Positions 17,792 through 26,672 of a DNA stretch of 64,000 bases are shown here, piece by piece; positions within the stretch are counted from its first letter, which is position 1, and every line of letters starts with the position of its first letter. The stretch is from Gillisella taibaishanensis. Lineage in GTDB: Bacteria; Pseudomonadota; Alphaproteobacteria; Rhizobiales; Rhizobiaceae. The notes beneath the pieces are model-generated. The model saw only the letters and a program-made list of their open reading frames with translations, was not told the DNA's origin and did no database searches. The translations under genes were made by a program, and so were the position numbers. The stretch lies in the NCBI RefSeq assembly GCF_001938985.1, contig NZ_MKIN01000027.1, positions 248,001 through 312,000 on the forward strand, given 5' to 3'.

Positions 17792-18175
17792 ATGTTGATC
17801 GAAAAACAAGCCCTCGATGCCTTTGCGGCACTGTCGCAGCCAACAAGATTGCGGATCCTGCGCATGCTGGTCGCAACCGGACCAGATGGATTGGCCGCCG
17901 GCGCGATCGGTGAAGCCATGGATGGCGCGTCCTCGTCACGTATCTCATTTCATCTTGCCGCGCTGGAACAGGCCGGCCTCGTGGAATCCAGGCGCGAGGG
18001 GCGGTCGATCATCTATAGCGCCGCCTTTCCGGTGCTTGCCGGTCTCGTCGAATTCCTGATGCGCGATTGCTGCCAAGGCAACGCGCAGATCTGCGCACCG
18101 GCAATCAACGCGTTCGCCAGTTGCAAACCGGTCGATGCCTGTAGCGAAGAGAAAGAAGGACCGTCCCATGCCTGA
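17792..18175 (+). CDS. arsR: ArsR/SmtB family arsenite-responsive repressor
   Basis: A 127-residue winged-helix repressor. The recognition region is SSSRISFHLAALEQAGLVESRREGR in shortened form SRISFHLAALEQAGLV (about residues 49-64). The helix-alpha-3 ELCVCDL metal site of classical ArsR is missing. Instead there is a C-terminal Cys cluster: Cys93, Cys94, Cys101, Cys111 and Cys117. That resembles the Acidithiobacillus-type ArsR with a vicinal Cys pair plus one more Cys. Its end overlaps arsC by 8 bp. The palindrome just upstream is the likely binding site. Confidence 0.92.
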   Translation: MLIEKQALDAFAALSQPTRLRILRMLVATGPDGLAAGAIGEAMDGASSSRISFHLAALEQAGLVESRREGRSIIYSAAFPVLAGLVEFLMRDCCQGNAQICAPAINAFASCKPVDACSEEKEGPSHA

Positions 18176-18623
18176 AGCCGCCAAGACCGCCCAGCCCATC
18201 GATATCGTGATCTATCACAATCCCGATTGCGGCACCTCGCGCAACACGTTGGCGATGATCCGCAATGCCGGCATCGAGCCGCATGTCGTGGAATATCTAA
18301 AAACGCCTCCGTCGCGGGGCCTGCTGGTGCAGCTTGCCGCGCGCATGGGCGCACCGCTCAGCGCGCTGCTGCGGGAAAAGGGCACGCCCTATGCGGAACT
18401 GGGGCTCGACAACCCCGATCTGTCCGACGATCAGCTGCTGGATGCCATTGCGGCTCATCCTGTTCTGATCAACCGGCCTATCGTCGTCAGCCCGCTCGGC
18501 GTCAAGCTCTGCCGACCCTCGGAAGAGGTGCTCGACCTGCTGCCACCGCAGCGAGGAGCCTTTATCAAGGAAGACGGCGAGCAGGTGGTCGACGAGCACG
18601 GCCGTCGGGTCGCGACGGCGTAA
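18168..18623 (+). CDS. arsC: Arsenate reductase, glutaredoxin-coupled type
   Basis: A 151-residue ArsC reducing arsenate to arsenite for export. The catalytic Cys is Cys21 in IYHNPDCGTSRNT, and LINRPIVVSPLGVKLCRP supplies the downstream arginine block of the family. The frame opens at 18135, but ATG 18168 overlapping the arsR end is the natural start. The ACR3 gene begins 9 bases downstream. Confidence 0.95.
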   Translation: MPEAAKTAQPIDIVIYHNPDCGTSRNTLAMIRNAGIEPHVVEYLKTPPSRGLLVQLAARMGAPLSALLREKGTPYAELGLDNPDLSDDQLLDAIAAHPVLINRPIVVSPLGVKLCRPSEEVLDLLPPQRGAFIKEDGEQVVDEHGRRVATA

Positions 18624-18632
18624 GGGGCGATC

Positions 18633-19664
18633 GTGTCGACATTCGAGCGCTATCTGACCCTCTGGGTGGGGCTTTGTATCGTGGTCGGCATCGGGCTCGG
18701 CCAGCTCACGCCGCAGGTCTTTCATGCCATCGGCGCCCTTGAGGTCGCAAAGGTCAATCTGCCGGTGGCCGTGCTGATTTGGTTGATGGTCATTCCGATG
18801 CTGCTGAAAATCGACTTTACAGCGCTCGGCACCGTCGGCCGCCATTGGCGCGGCATCGGCGTCACGCTGTTCGTCAACTGGGCGGTCAAACCGTTCTCGA
18901 TGGCGCTGCTGGGCTGGCTGTTCATCGGTTGGCTGTTTCGGCCGCTGCTGCCGGCGGGCCAGATCGATAGCTATATCGCCGGCCTGATCATCCTGGCGGC
19001 CGCGCCCTGTACGGCGATGGTGTTCGTCTGGTCCAACCTGACCAGGGGCGAGCCGCATTTCACCCTGAGCCAAGTGGCGCTGAACGACGCAATCATGGTC
19101 ATCGCCTTCGCGCCTGTCGTTGGCCTCTTACTTGGTCTTTCCGCCATCACCGTGCCCTGGGGCACGCTGGCCCTGTCGGTGGCGCTTTATATCGTCATCC
19201 CCGTCATCATCGCCCAAGTGCTGCGCCATCGCCTGATCGCAAGCGGCGGACAGATGGCGCTCGACCGGCTTCTGGCGCGGCTCGGGCCTGTCTCGCTCGT
19301 GGCGCTGCTGGCCACGCTGGTGCTGCTGTTCGGCTTTCAAGGGGAGCAGATCGTCGCGCAGCCGCTGGTGATCTGCTTGCTGGCCGTGCCGATCCTGATC
19401 CAGGTCTATTTCAACGCCGGTCTTGCCTATCTCCTCAACAGGCTGGCCGGGGAGCAGCACTGTGTCGCCGGCCCATCCGCCCTGATCGGGGCGTCCAACT
19501 TCTTCGAGCTGGCCGTTGCCGCCGCGATCAGCCTGTTCGGCTTCCAGTCCGGCGCCGCACTGGCCACCGTCGTCGGCGTCCTGATTGAAGTGCCTGTCAT
19601 GCTGTCGGTGGTCTGGATCGTGAACCGCTCCAAGAGCTGGTATGAACGCGGCATCCCGCAATAA
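18633..19664 (+). CDS. arsB: ACR3-type arsenite efflux permease
   Basis: A 343-residue inner-membrane protein with about ten hydrophobic segments, of the ACR3/BASS superfamily rather than the E. coli ArsB type. Family signatures include LAAAPCTAMVFVWSNL, with the conserved Cys, and ASNFFELAVAAAISLFG. It starts with GTG 18633 (MSTFERYLTLWVG), 9 bp after arsC. It extrudes As(III) produced by ArsC. The gene is also called acr3. Confidence 0.93.
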   Translation: MSTFERYLTLWVGLCIVVGIGLGQLTPQVFHAIGALEVAKVNLPVAVLIWLMVIPMLLKIDFTALGTVGRHWRGIGVTLFVNWAVKPFSMALLGWLFIGWLFRPLLPAGQIDSYIAGLIILAAAPCTAMVFVWSNLTRGEPHFTLSQVALNDAIMVIAFAPVVGLLLGLSAITVPWGTLALSVALYIVIPVIIAQVLRHRLIASGGQMALDRLLARLGPVSLVALLATLVLLFGFQGEQIVAQPLVICLLAVPILIQVYFNAGLAYLLNRLAGEQHCVAGPSALIGASNFFELAVAAAISLFGFQSGAALATVVGVLIEVPVMLSVVWIVNRSKSWYERGIPQ

Positions 19665-19777
19665 TGCGCGGCGTTGAGAACGCCCCTGTCGCTAAAAAAT
19701 ATTCGCGGAATTGACCGATCCTTCAACGGAATGAATTTGCTGTTTGCGACCTGAAGGCGTATCGGCAGTAAAGAACG

Positions 19778-19809
19778 AGAGTGTCTCCGTACTGGACGGA
19801 GGCACTCTC
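19778..19809 (+). terminator. Hairpin downstream of the ars operon
   Basis: GAGTGTCTCCGT and ACGGAGGCACTC form a 12-bp stem with one G-T pair and a short loop around 19790-19798. A T-containing stretch (AGCTTTGTTTT) follows. It lies about 115 bp after the ACR3 stop, just before an intergenic repeat. Confidence 0.55.
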
Positions 19810-19823
19810 AGCTTTGTTTTCAA

Positions 19824-19873
19824 GCATTTCCGGACGCAAACCCGCTTCGCACTTTTGCTGGAAATGCTCTAGG
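19824..19873. repeat. Rhizobial intergenic palindrome, AGCATTTCC type
   Basis: AGCATTTCC (from 19825) and GGAAATGCT (ending near 19870) frame a GC-rich core containing GCAAACCCGCTTCGCAC. Related copies are at 1698 (half) and 55458-55506. It sits directly upstream of the rarD start and so may carry or influence its leader. Confidence 0.6.
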
Positions 19874-19885
19874 GATCGAAACACC

Positions 19886-20797
19886 ATGACCGAGGCTGCC
19901 GCCCCAATGGCAGAAAACCGCGACAGTCTGCGCGGCTTTCTGTTTGCGCTTTCCGCCTATCTGCTCTGGGGCTTCCTGCCGCTCTACATGAAGGCTGTTG
20001 CCCATATTCCGCCGATGGAAGTCATCTGCCACCGGGTGCTGTGGTCGATTCCGGTTGCGAGCCTGGTATTGATCGTGCTGAAGCGCACCGACGATCTGAA
20101 GCGGGCGCTGCGCAATCCGAAAATGCTCGGCATGGCGGCGCTGACCGCCTGCCTGATCAGCATCAACTGGGGCATCTATGTCTGGGCGATCGGCGCCGGC
20201 CATGCGCTGGATACCGCACTCGGTTATTTCATCAATCCGCTGTTTTCGATCCTGCTCGGCGCTGTCCTGCTCAAGGAAAAACTCAAGCCCGCGCAGATGG
20301 CGGCCCTGGCGCTGGTCATTGCCGCCGTCGTCATCCTGACTGTCGATGCCGGCCGTCTACCTCTGATAGCGCTCAGCCTGACCTTTTCCTGGGGCTTTTA
20401 CGCTTTCTTCCGCAAGACACTGCCGATCGGCCCCAACCAGGGCTTTCTGCTCGAAGTGCTGCTGCTGTCGCCCCTGGCGCTCGGCTATCTCGTCTATCTC
20501 GGCGTCACCGGACAATCGCATTTCTTTGGCTCGTCCGAGGGCAGCGTGATCAATAATACCGTGCTGCTGGCCTCGAGCGGGCTGATCACGGCCGTGCCGC
20601 TGATCCTCTACGCCAATGGCGCCAAACTGCTGCGGCTGTCGACCATCGGCATCATGCAGTATATCGCGCCGACGATGATTTTCCTGATCGCCGTCTTCCT
20701 GTTCGAGGAAGAATTCAGCACCGCCAAGACCATCGCCTTTCCAATGATCTGGGCGGCATTGGTGATCTATACGCTGCCGATGCTGCGGCGGCGCTAG
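19886..20797 (+). CDS. rarD: RarD-type EamA family permease
   Basis: A 303-residue inner-membrane protein with about ten hydrophobic segments in two EamA repeats. It reads LLWGFLPLYMKAVAHIPPMEVICHRVLWS near the start (LWGFLPLYMKAVAHIPP is the RarD signature). The start at ATG 19886 is chosen because the longer frame from 19781 runs through an intergenic repeat. The substrate is unknown for this family. Confidence 0.9.
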   Translation: MTEAAAPMAENRDSLRGFLFALSAYLLWGFLPLYMKAVAHIPPMEVICHRVLWSIPVASLVLIVLKRTDDLKRALRNPKMLGMAALTACLISINWGIYVWAIGAGHALDTALGYFINPLFSILLGAVLLKEKLKPAQMAALALVIAAVVILTVDAGRLPLIALSLTFSWGFYAFFRKTLPIGPNQGFLLEVLLLSPLALGYLVYLGVTGQSHFFGSSEGSVINNTVLLASSGLITAVPLILYANGAKLLRLSTIGIMQYIAPTMIFLIAVFLFEEEFSTAKTIAFPMIWAALVIYTLPMLRRR

Positions 20798-20851
20798 AAT
20801 TTCTCACGAAAAGGGAAACCGGTCTTCGGATAATCCGAAGACCAAATAAGA

Positions 20852-21484
20852 CTATAGCTTCGACAAAACTTCGGCGTCGCCCTCACCTTCGGCGCCAACC
20901 TGCGCCAGCTCTTCCCAACGGCCGATGATTGTGGGCACGATCGCCTCGACATCGTCGATGACGAGCGGCTGAACCTTATGGCCTGTATGGACGAAGCCTT
21001 CCTGGCGCATGTGGTTCAACAGTTCCAGCATCGGAGCCCAGAAGCCGTTGACATTGGCAAACACCATCGGCTTTTCGTGCTGGCCGAGCTGACCCCAGGT
21101 CATGATCTCGACGATCTCCTCCAGCGTGCCGATCCCGCCCGGCAGGGTGACGAAGGCGTCGGCCCGCTCGAACATCTTGTGTTTGCGCTGGTGCATGTCC
21201 TCGGTGATGATCAGCTCGTTCAATTGACCGAGAGAATGGCGCGTTGCCTCCATATCCACAAGGAATTCCGGTATAATCCCGGTGACTTGGCCGCCCGCTG
21301 AGAGCACGCCGCTGGCGACCGCGCCCATGATGCCCTTGGTGCCGCCGCCATAGACGAGGCGCAGGCCGTGGGCGGCAATCGAGCGGCCAAGCGCCCGGCC
21401 TGCCGCCATATACTCGGGGTCACGTCCCGGCCGGGAGCCGCAATAGACGCAGATGGATCGAATCGTAGACTGATTTTCGCTCAT
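20852..21484 (-). CDS. LOG family protein (cytokinin-type nucleoside 5'-monophosphate phosphoribohydrolase)
   Basis: A 210-residue Rossmann-fold protein of the LOG/TIGR00730 family. The key motifs are SRPGRDPEY, YGGGTKGIMGAVA and the catalytic PGGIGTLEE. Family members hydrolyse nucleoside monophosphates and can release active cytokinins from riboside monophosphates. In a plant-associated bacterium this could be hormonally relevant, but housekeeping nucleotide turnover is equally possible. The start is ATG 21484; the upstream frame to 21556 lacks family similarity. Confidence 0.92.
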   Translation of the reverse strand: MSENQSTIRSICVYCGSRPGRDPEYMAAGRALGRSIAAHGLRLVYGGGTKGIMGAVASGVLSAGGQVTGIIPEFLVDMEATRHSLGQLNELIITEDMHQRKHKMFERADAFVTLPGGIGTLEEIVEIMTWGQLGQHEKPMVFANVNGFWAPMLELLNHMRQEGFVHTGHKVQPLVIDDVEAIVPTIIGRWEELAQVGAEGEGDAEVLSKL

Positions 21485-21643
21485 GGCGCCAGAATGGCCG
21501 CGGGCGGCAGCACGGGTCAACAAAATTGACGAAAACTCCGGGAAGACAATGAACAAACAGGGTTCATCGCTTGTGCATTACTTAAGGAAACGCTAGCAGT
21601 TTCAAGGGATATGGCGGAATAATCCGCTCGGAGACTTTGGACT

Positions 21644-23620
21644 ATGAAAAACCGTGCCGGTTGGCTGGCTCTCGGCGTGCTTGCCATTGCGACAGTATTG
21701 ATGGTGTTTTTCGTGCTTCCGCAGATCGGCGGCGGCAAGAAAGGGGCAGGAACATCTTCCGCCCCGACGCAGCAGGCGGATGCGCCGGATGCGCAGCCTT
21801 CGACGGCGCCACCGGCAAGCGGAGAAGCCGCAGCCAAGATGCAGCGCCTCACCCAGGCCGCGCAGCAATCGGTCGCCAACCTTGAGAGCCTGTTTGCCGA
21901 TCAGAAAACCCCGGCACCGGAGCTTTACGCCACAAGCCGCATTGCCGCCATGACCGCGCTGAAGGCGCTGAGCGACGCCGACCTGCCGACAGGGATCGAA
22001 GCCGGTCTTGCCGACAGCCTCGCCAAGGCCAAGGCCTCCGCTGCCCATGCCCTGCAGCTCATCGCCAAACTGCCGGCCTCGCCGCAGGATGCCGCCGTCT
22101 ATGTCGCCAATATTGGCCGCGCCATGCGTGGCGAGCCGGAAGTCGCGATCAATCCTGATATGCCGCGCTTCGACGTGCTGCGCGTCGAAAAAGACGGCTC
22201 AACCGTGATCGCCGGCAGCGCTGCACCGGGCGCCAAAGTCGAAGTGCATGACGGCGCCAGCAACATTGCCAGCGCGACGGCCTCGCCGAACGGCGATTTC
22301 GCCATCGTGCTCGACAAACCGCTTGCACCCGGCGACCACTCGCTGGACCTGAAGGCCACCACCAAGGACGGCAAAACCATCGGTTCCGAGGAACAGGCAA
22401 CCGTCTCGGTTCCCGCCGACAAGAACGGTCAGGTTCTGGCGATGGTGAGCAAGCCCGGCGAAGCCAGCCGGTTGATCACCGGGCCGCAAGACAGCCAAAA
22501 GGATGGCGCTGCTGCGGACCAGATCAACGGTGCCGACAAGCAGCCCCGCGTAGCAGCCGCCCAAGCAGCAAACCAGACCTCGGCCCCTGCCGATGCTGCA
22601 AACGGCGCAGCGCCGGCGCTATCGGCCGCCGATCTGCAGATCACCGCGGTCGAGCTTGAGGGCGACAAAATCTTCGTTGCCGGCAATGCCCAGAAGGGCC
22701 GTACCGTCACCGCCTATGCCGATGGCAAGCAGATCGGCTCCTCCGATGTGGACCAGAAGGGTCACTTCGTCGTCGAGGGCCAGATGCCGCTGTCGGTTGG
22801 CCAGCACATCGTCAGCGTCGACCTCAAGGATGCCAATGGCAAGGTGACGTTGCGCGCTTCCGTGCCGTTCAACAGGCCGGAAGGCGATCAAGTTGCCGTC
22901 GTAGCACCGGAAGCCAAGCCGGGCGCATCCGCCGGACCGGTCACGCCCGCGACCGTCGACAGCAACCTGTTCGACCGGCAGCGTGACACGCTGGCCAAAT
23001 CCTTCGCGCTGCTCTCCAACCTGTTTGCCGATGGCAAGACACCGGCGCTGGAAAACCTCGCCGCGTCGCGTTCGGCGCTGGAATTTGCGCTGAAAGCCGT
23101 TGCCGACTTCCGCCCGACGCCGAGCACGGACCCGACCGTCAGCGCCTTCATGACCCAAATGGCGGGCAAAGCCAGCGAGGCTCTGGTTGCCCTGAAGCAG
23201 GTGCCGCAGGCCTCTGTGACGGCAATGGCGAGTGCGCTGCCGAACCTCAAGTCGCTGGTCGATGCAGCACTTGAGCCTGTTCCGTCCAACGTCGCCCAGG
23301 CTCAAGCCCAGACCCAGGTGCTGGCGGCCCAGACGCTCTCGCCGGGTGATGGCTCGACCCCGCCGACGCTGAGCCAGGCGCCGCTGACCGAAAGCAAGAA
23401 TGCGGTGATCATCCGCCGTGGCGACACGCTGTGGCAGATCTCGCGCCGCGTCTATGGCCACGGCGTGCGCTACACCACCATCTATGTCGCCAATGCAGAG
23501 CAAATCAGCAATCCCGACCTGATCGAGCCTGGCCAGACCTTCACGGTGCCCGACAAGTCGCTGCCGGACGACGAGGCCGAGAAAATCCATCGCAAATGGA
23601 TGCTGGAGCATAAGCGATAA
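21644..23620 (+). CDS. LysM domain envelope protein with duplicated modules
   Basis: A 658-residue protein with one N-terminal membrane segment (residues 6-26) and an Ala/Pro-rich linker. Two related helical modules (about 66-160 and 443-535, sharing LFAD-KTPA and ASR-A--ALKA) flank two related Ig-like beta modules (about 172-256 and 331-409, sharing VxAxG and GDH/GQH patterns). A single LysM domain lies at about 588-640 (IIRRGDTLWQISRRVYG). LysM binds peptidoglycan, so it is probably a periplasmic, membrane-anchored wall-binding protein. Rhizobial relatives exist but have no assigned role that I know. Confidence 0.9.
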   Translation: MKNRAGWLALGVLAIATVLMVFFVLPQIGGGKKGAGTSSAPTQQADAPDAQPSTAPPASGEAAAKMQRLTQAAQQSVANLESLFADQKTPAPELYATSRIAAMTALKALSDADLPTGIEAGLADSLAKAKASAAHALQLIAKLPASPQDAAVYVANIGRAMRGEPEVAINPDMPRFDVLRVEKDGSTVIAGSAAPGAKVEVHDGASNIASATASPNGDFAIVLDKPLAPGDHSLDLKATTKDGKTIGSEEQATVSVPADKNGQVLAMVSKPGEASRLITGPQDSQKDGAAADQINGADKQPRVAAAQAANQTSAPADAANGAAPALSAADLQITAVELEGDKIFVAGNAQKGRTVTAYADGKQIGSSDVDQKGHFVVEGQMPLSVGQHIVSVDLKDANGKVTLRASVPFNRPEGDQVAVVAPEAKPGASAGPVTPATVDSNLFDRQRDTLAKSFALLSNLFADGKTPALENLAASRSALEFALKAVADFRPTPSTDPTVSAFMTQMAGKASEALVALKQVPQASVTAMASALPNLKSLVDAALEPVPSNVAQAQAQTQVLAAQTLSPGDGSTPPTLSQAPLTESKNAVIIRRGDTLWQISRRVYGHGVRYTTIYVANAEQISNPDLIEPGQTFTVPDKSLPDDEAEKIHRKWMLEHKR

Positions 23621-23712
23621 CGAATGCAGGCAGGACGGGCGACGGGAACCCTTTCGCGTCCTTGTCACCTGCACCTGCTAGGACTATATAAGCGATAACG
23701 AAAGACGGCCTC

Positions 23713-23812
23713 CAGCGCCGTGCGCCATATATGGCGCACGGCGCTGTAACACTTTATGTCTGCTGCATAATTCTCTCCTCAAATCGATTCCGATTTAAGG
23801 AATTATGCAGTA
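23713..23812. repeat. Full-length rhizobial intergenic mosaic element
   Basis: Two stem-loops lie in tandem. The first is a perfect 34-bp palindrome with arms CAGCGCCGTGCGCCATA and TATGGCGCACGGCGCTG (23713-23746). The second pairs CTGCATAATTC (23763-23773) with GAATTATGCAG (23800-23810), with an inner CTCAAATCG/CGATTTAAG pairing. TGTAACACTTTATG joins them. The arrangement matches a mosaic element common between rhizobial genes. It lies between the LysM gene and the ABC exporter. Confidence 0.75.
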
Positions 23813-23914
23813 GAGCCGCCTTTTTCTTGACCCCTGTTTGGACCGCCCTTCCCTGCGGTTCAGCCTCCATCACCGCCGCACGGCAGTCAGCGCGATCGCG
23901 CTGAGGGACACATT

Positions 23915-25801
23915 ATGCAACCCAAGAACAAGACGGTTTCGGCCGACAGCAGCAATCCCTGGCAGACCATCGTCAATCTCTGGCCCTATATGTGGCCGGC
24001 GGATCGGCGCGACCTGAAGATGCGGGTGGTCTGGGCCAGCCTGTTCCTGGTCATCGCCAAGCTGGTGCTGATGCTGGTGCCCTATTACTTCAAATGGGCC
24101 ACCGACGCGTTGAACGGCAAGATGGACGCGACCGGGCTGCTGCCAGCCTTCATGCTCTCGGCTGTCATGCTGGTCATTGCCTATAATTTCGCCCGCATCG
24201 TGCAGATGGGCCTCAACCAGTTCCGCGATGCGCTGTTTGCCAGCGTTGGCCAATATGCGGTGCGGCGGCTGGCGCATCTGACCTTCAAGCATATGCACCA
24301 ACTGTCGCTGCGCTTTCACCTGGAGCGCAAGACCGGCGGCTTGTCGCGGATCATCGAGCGCGGCACCAAGGGCATCGAGACCATCGTCCGCTTCACCATC
24401 CTCAATTCCGTGCCTACGGTGATTGAATTTGCGATGACGGCGGCGATCTTCTGGTGGGGCTATGGCTTTTCCTATCTGGCCATTACCGCCGTCACCGTCG
24501 CCGTGTACGTCTGGTTCACCGTCAAGGCCTCGGACTGGCGCATCGCCATCCGCCGATCGATGAACGACAGCGACACGGATGCCAATGTCAAGGCGATCGA
24601 CTCGCTGTTGAATTTCGAGACCGTCAAATATTTCGGCAATGAGGAGATGGAAGCGCGTCGCTTCGATGCCTCCATGGCCCGCTATGAAAAGGCCGCCACC
24701 CAGGTCTGGACCTCGCTCGGCTGGCTGAACTTCGGCCAGGGCGTGATCTTCGGCATCGGCATGACGGTCATGCTGGTGTTTTCGGCGCTGGCGGTGCAGC
24801 GCGGCGAGCAGACAATCGGCGATTTCGTGTTCGTCAACGCGCTTTTGCTGCAGCTCTCCGTTCCGCTCAACTTTATCGGCATGCTCTACCGGGAAATCCG
24901 CCAGGGCCTGACCGATATCGAGCAGATGTTCGAGCTGCTCAATGTCGAGCCCGAGGTGCGCGATGCGCCCAATGCCAAGCCGCTTGAGATCGGCAAGGGC
25001 GCCATCACATTCGAAAATGTGCAGTTCGCCTATGATCCGGCCCGTCCGATCCTGAAAGGCATTTCCTTCACCGTGCCCGAGGGCAAGACGGTTGCCGTCG
25101 TCGGTCCTTCCGGGGCTGGCAAGTCGACGATCTCGCGCCTGCTCTACCGGTTTTACGACGTCCAGGGCGGCGCGATCCGCATCGATGGCCAAGACGTGCG
25201 CGAGGTCACCCAGAACTCGCTGCGCGCCGTGATAGGCATGGTGCCGCAGGATACCGTGCTGTTCAACGATACCATTGCCTACAACATTCGTTATGGCCGC
25301 CCCGGCGCCAGCGACGCCGAGATCGAGGCCGCCGCCGAGATCGCCCAGATCGACCGCTCGATCCGCGATCTGCCGCAAGGGTACAATACCATGGTCGGCG
25401 AGCGCGGACTGAAGCTCTCGGGCGGTGAAAAGCAGCGTGTTGCCATCGCCCGCACAGTGCTGAAGGCGCCGCCGATCCTGATCCTCGACGAGGCGACGTC
25501 GGCGCTTGACACGACGACCGAGCAGGAAATCCAGGCGGCTCTGGACATCGTGTCCAAGAACCGCACCACGCTTGTCATCGCCCACCGGCTGTCGACAGTG
25601 ATCGGCGCCGACGAGATCATCGTGCTGCGCGCCGGTGAAATTGCCGAACGCGGCACGCATGCGGAACTTCTCGCGCAAAACGGGCTTTACGCTTCGATGT
25701 GGAACCGCCAGCGCGAGGCAACCCAGGCCGAGGAACACCTGCGCCAGGTGCGTGAAAGCGACGATCTCGGCGTGGTGATCCGGCTGCCGCCCGCCGTCTG
25801 A
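23915..25801 (+). CDS. Atm1/ABCB7-type ABC exporter, fused permease and ATPase
   Basis: A 628-residue half-transporter. Six membrane helices occupy about residues 35-330 (GNEEMEARRFDASMARYEKA is a hallmark of the Atm1 group). The ATPase follows: Walker A GPSGAGKST, signature LSGGEKQR and Walker B ILILDEATSALD. Bacterial Atm1 relatives export glutathione-linked or heavy-metal compounds and link to Fe-S biology; this is inferred from family resemblance. The long antisense frame over this gene is not believed. Confidence 0.93.
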   Translation: MQPKNKTVSADSSNPWQTIVNLWPYMWPADRRDLKMRVVWASLFLVIAKLVLMLVPYYFKWATDALNGKMDATGLLPAFMLSAVMLVIAYNFARIVQMGLNQFRDALFASVGQYAVRRLAHLTFKHMHQLSLRFHLERKTGGLSRIIERGTKGIETIVRFTILNSVPTVIEFAMTAAIFWWGYGFSYLAITAVTVAVYVWFTVKASDWRIAIRRSMNDSDTDANVKAIDSLLNFETVKYFGNEEMEARRFDASMARYEKAATQVWTSLGWLNFGQGVIFGIGMTVMLVFSALAVQRGEQTIGDFVFVNALLLQLSVPLNFIGMLYREIRQGLTDIEQMFELLNVEPEVRDAPNAKPLEIGKGAITFENVQFAYDPARPILKGISFTVPEGKTVAVVGPSGAGKSTISRLLYRFYDVQGGAIRIDGQDVREVTQNSLRAVIGMVPQDTVLFNDTIAYNIRYGRPGASDAEIEAAAEIAQIDRSIRDLPQGYNTMVGERGLKLSGGEKQRVAIARTVLKAPPILILDEATSALDTTTEQEIQAALDIVSKNRTTLVIAHRLSTVIGADEIIVLRAGEIAERGTHAELLAQNGLYASMWNRQREATQAEEHLRQVRESDDLGVVIRLPPAV

Positions 25802-25932
25802 CGATGGCGCGCAGGCTGGCCGGCCAGCGCCTTCAGGTTCGAGTCCGGTTGCGAACGGTGGCCGCCATTGCCCACCGAGCCGTTTCGAGGTAGTCACCTC
25901 GGTCAAGAAGTTTTTCAGGAGAAGTCCAGCCG

Positions 25933-26631
25933 ATGTCCTTGTTCGATACGATCCGCAATACCCTCGTTCCCGTGCATAAAGAGGGCTACATCTTTGTCGG
26001 CGCCTTTTTCCTGGGGTCGCTGGTGCTCGGATGGATCTGGGAGCCGCTGTTCTGGGTCGGCTTGGTGCTGACGCTTTGGTGCGCTTATTTCTTCCGCGAT
26101 CCCGAGCGTGTGACGCCGCAGGATGACGATCTGGTGGTCAGTCCCGCCGATGGCCGTGTGTCGATGATCCAGATGGTGATCCCGCCGGAAGAATTGCGGC
26201 TGTCGACCGAGCCGATGCTGCGCGTCTCTATCTTCATGAACGTGTTCGATGTTCACATCAACCGCGCTCCGGTACGCGGTGCTGTGCGCCAAGTCGTCTA
26301 TCGCGAAGGCCAGTTCCTCAACGCCGAACTGGACAAAGCCAGCAGCGACAATGAGCGCAACTCGCTGGTCATTGACGGACCGCATGGCACAATCGGCGTC
26401 GTTCAGATTGCCGGCCTCGTTGCTCGTCGGATCCTGTGCTGGACCGTGCCGGGCCAGGTGCTCGGCACCGGCGAACGCTTCGGCCTGATCCGCTTTGGCT
26501 CCCGCCTCGACGTCTATCTGCCGGCTGGCGCGGAACCGCGCGTGGCCGTCGGCCAGCGCTCGATCGGTGGCGAGACCGTGATTGCCGAATACGGCTCGGC
26601 CAAGGGCCCGGTCATCAGCCGCCGCAGCTAA
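25933..26631 (+). CDS. psd: Phosphatidylserine decarboxylase proenzyme, short form
   Basis: A 232-residue inner-membrane enzyme converting phosphatidylserine to phosphatidylethanolamine. It is the short form typical of rhizobia. The N-terminus has membrane segments ([20 protein letters not shown]). The [16 protein letters not shown] block and the self-cleavage site RFGS, whose Ser190 becomes the pyruvoyl group, are intact. It is followed 41 bp later by pssA, which makes its substrate. Confidence 0.96.
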   Translation: MSLFDTIRNTLVPVHKEGYIFVGAFFLGSLVLGWIWEPLFWVGLVLTLWCAYFFRDPERVTPQDDDLVVSPADGRVSMIQMVIPPEELRLSTEPMLRVSIFMNVFDVHINRAPVRGAVRQVVYREGQFLNAELDKASSDNERNSLVIDGPHGTIGVVQIAGLVARRILCWTVPGQVLGTGERFGLIRFGSRLDVYLPAGAEPRVAVGQRSIGGETVIAEYGSAKGPVISRRS

Positions 26632-26672
26632 GCGGCTGCATAACGAGACCGCAGCACGGAGACCAGGCAGCC

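Noticed and set aside
25813-25860. T-loop-like GGTTCGAGTCC suggesting a tRNA
   Set aside because: Flanking bases do not pair as a T stem, and no acceptor or anticodon arm can be built around it.
23870-25906. 678-codon open frame antisense to the ABC exporter
   Set aside because: It lies over an intact ABC transporter with all motifs; the His/Asp/Gly-rich translation is typical of an antisense shadow in GC-rich codons.
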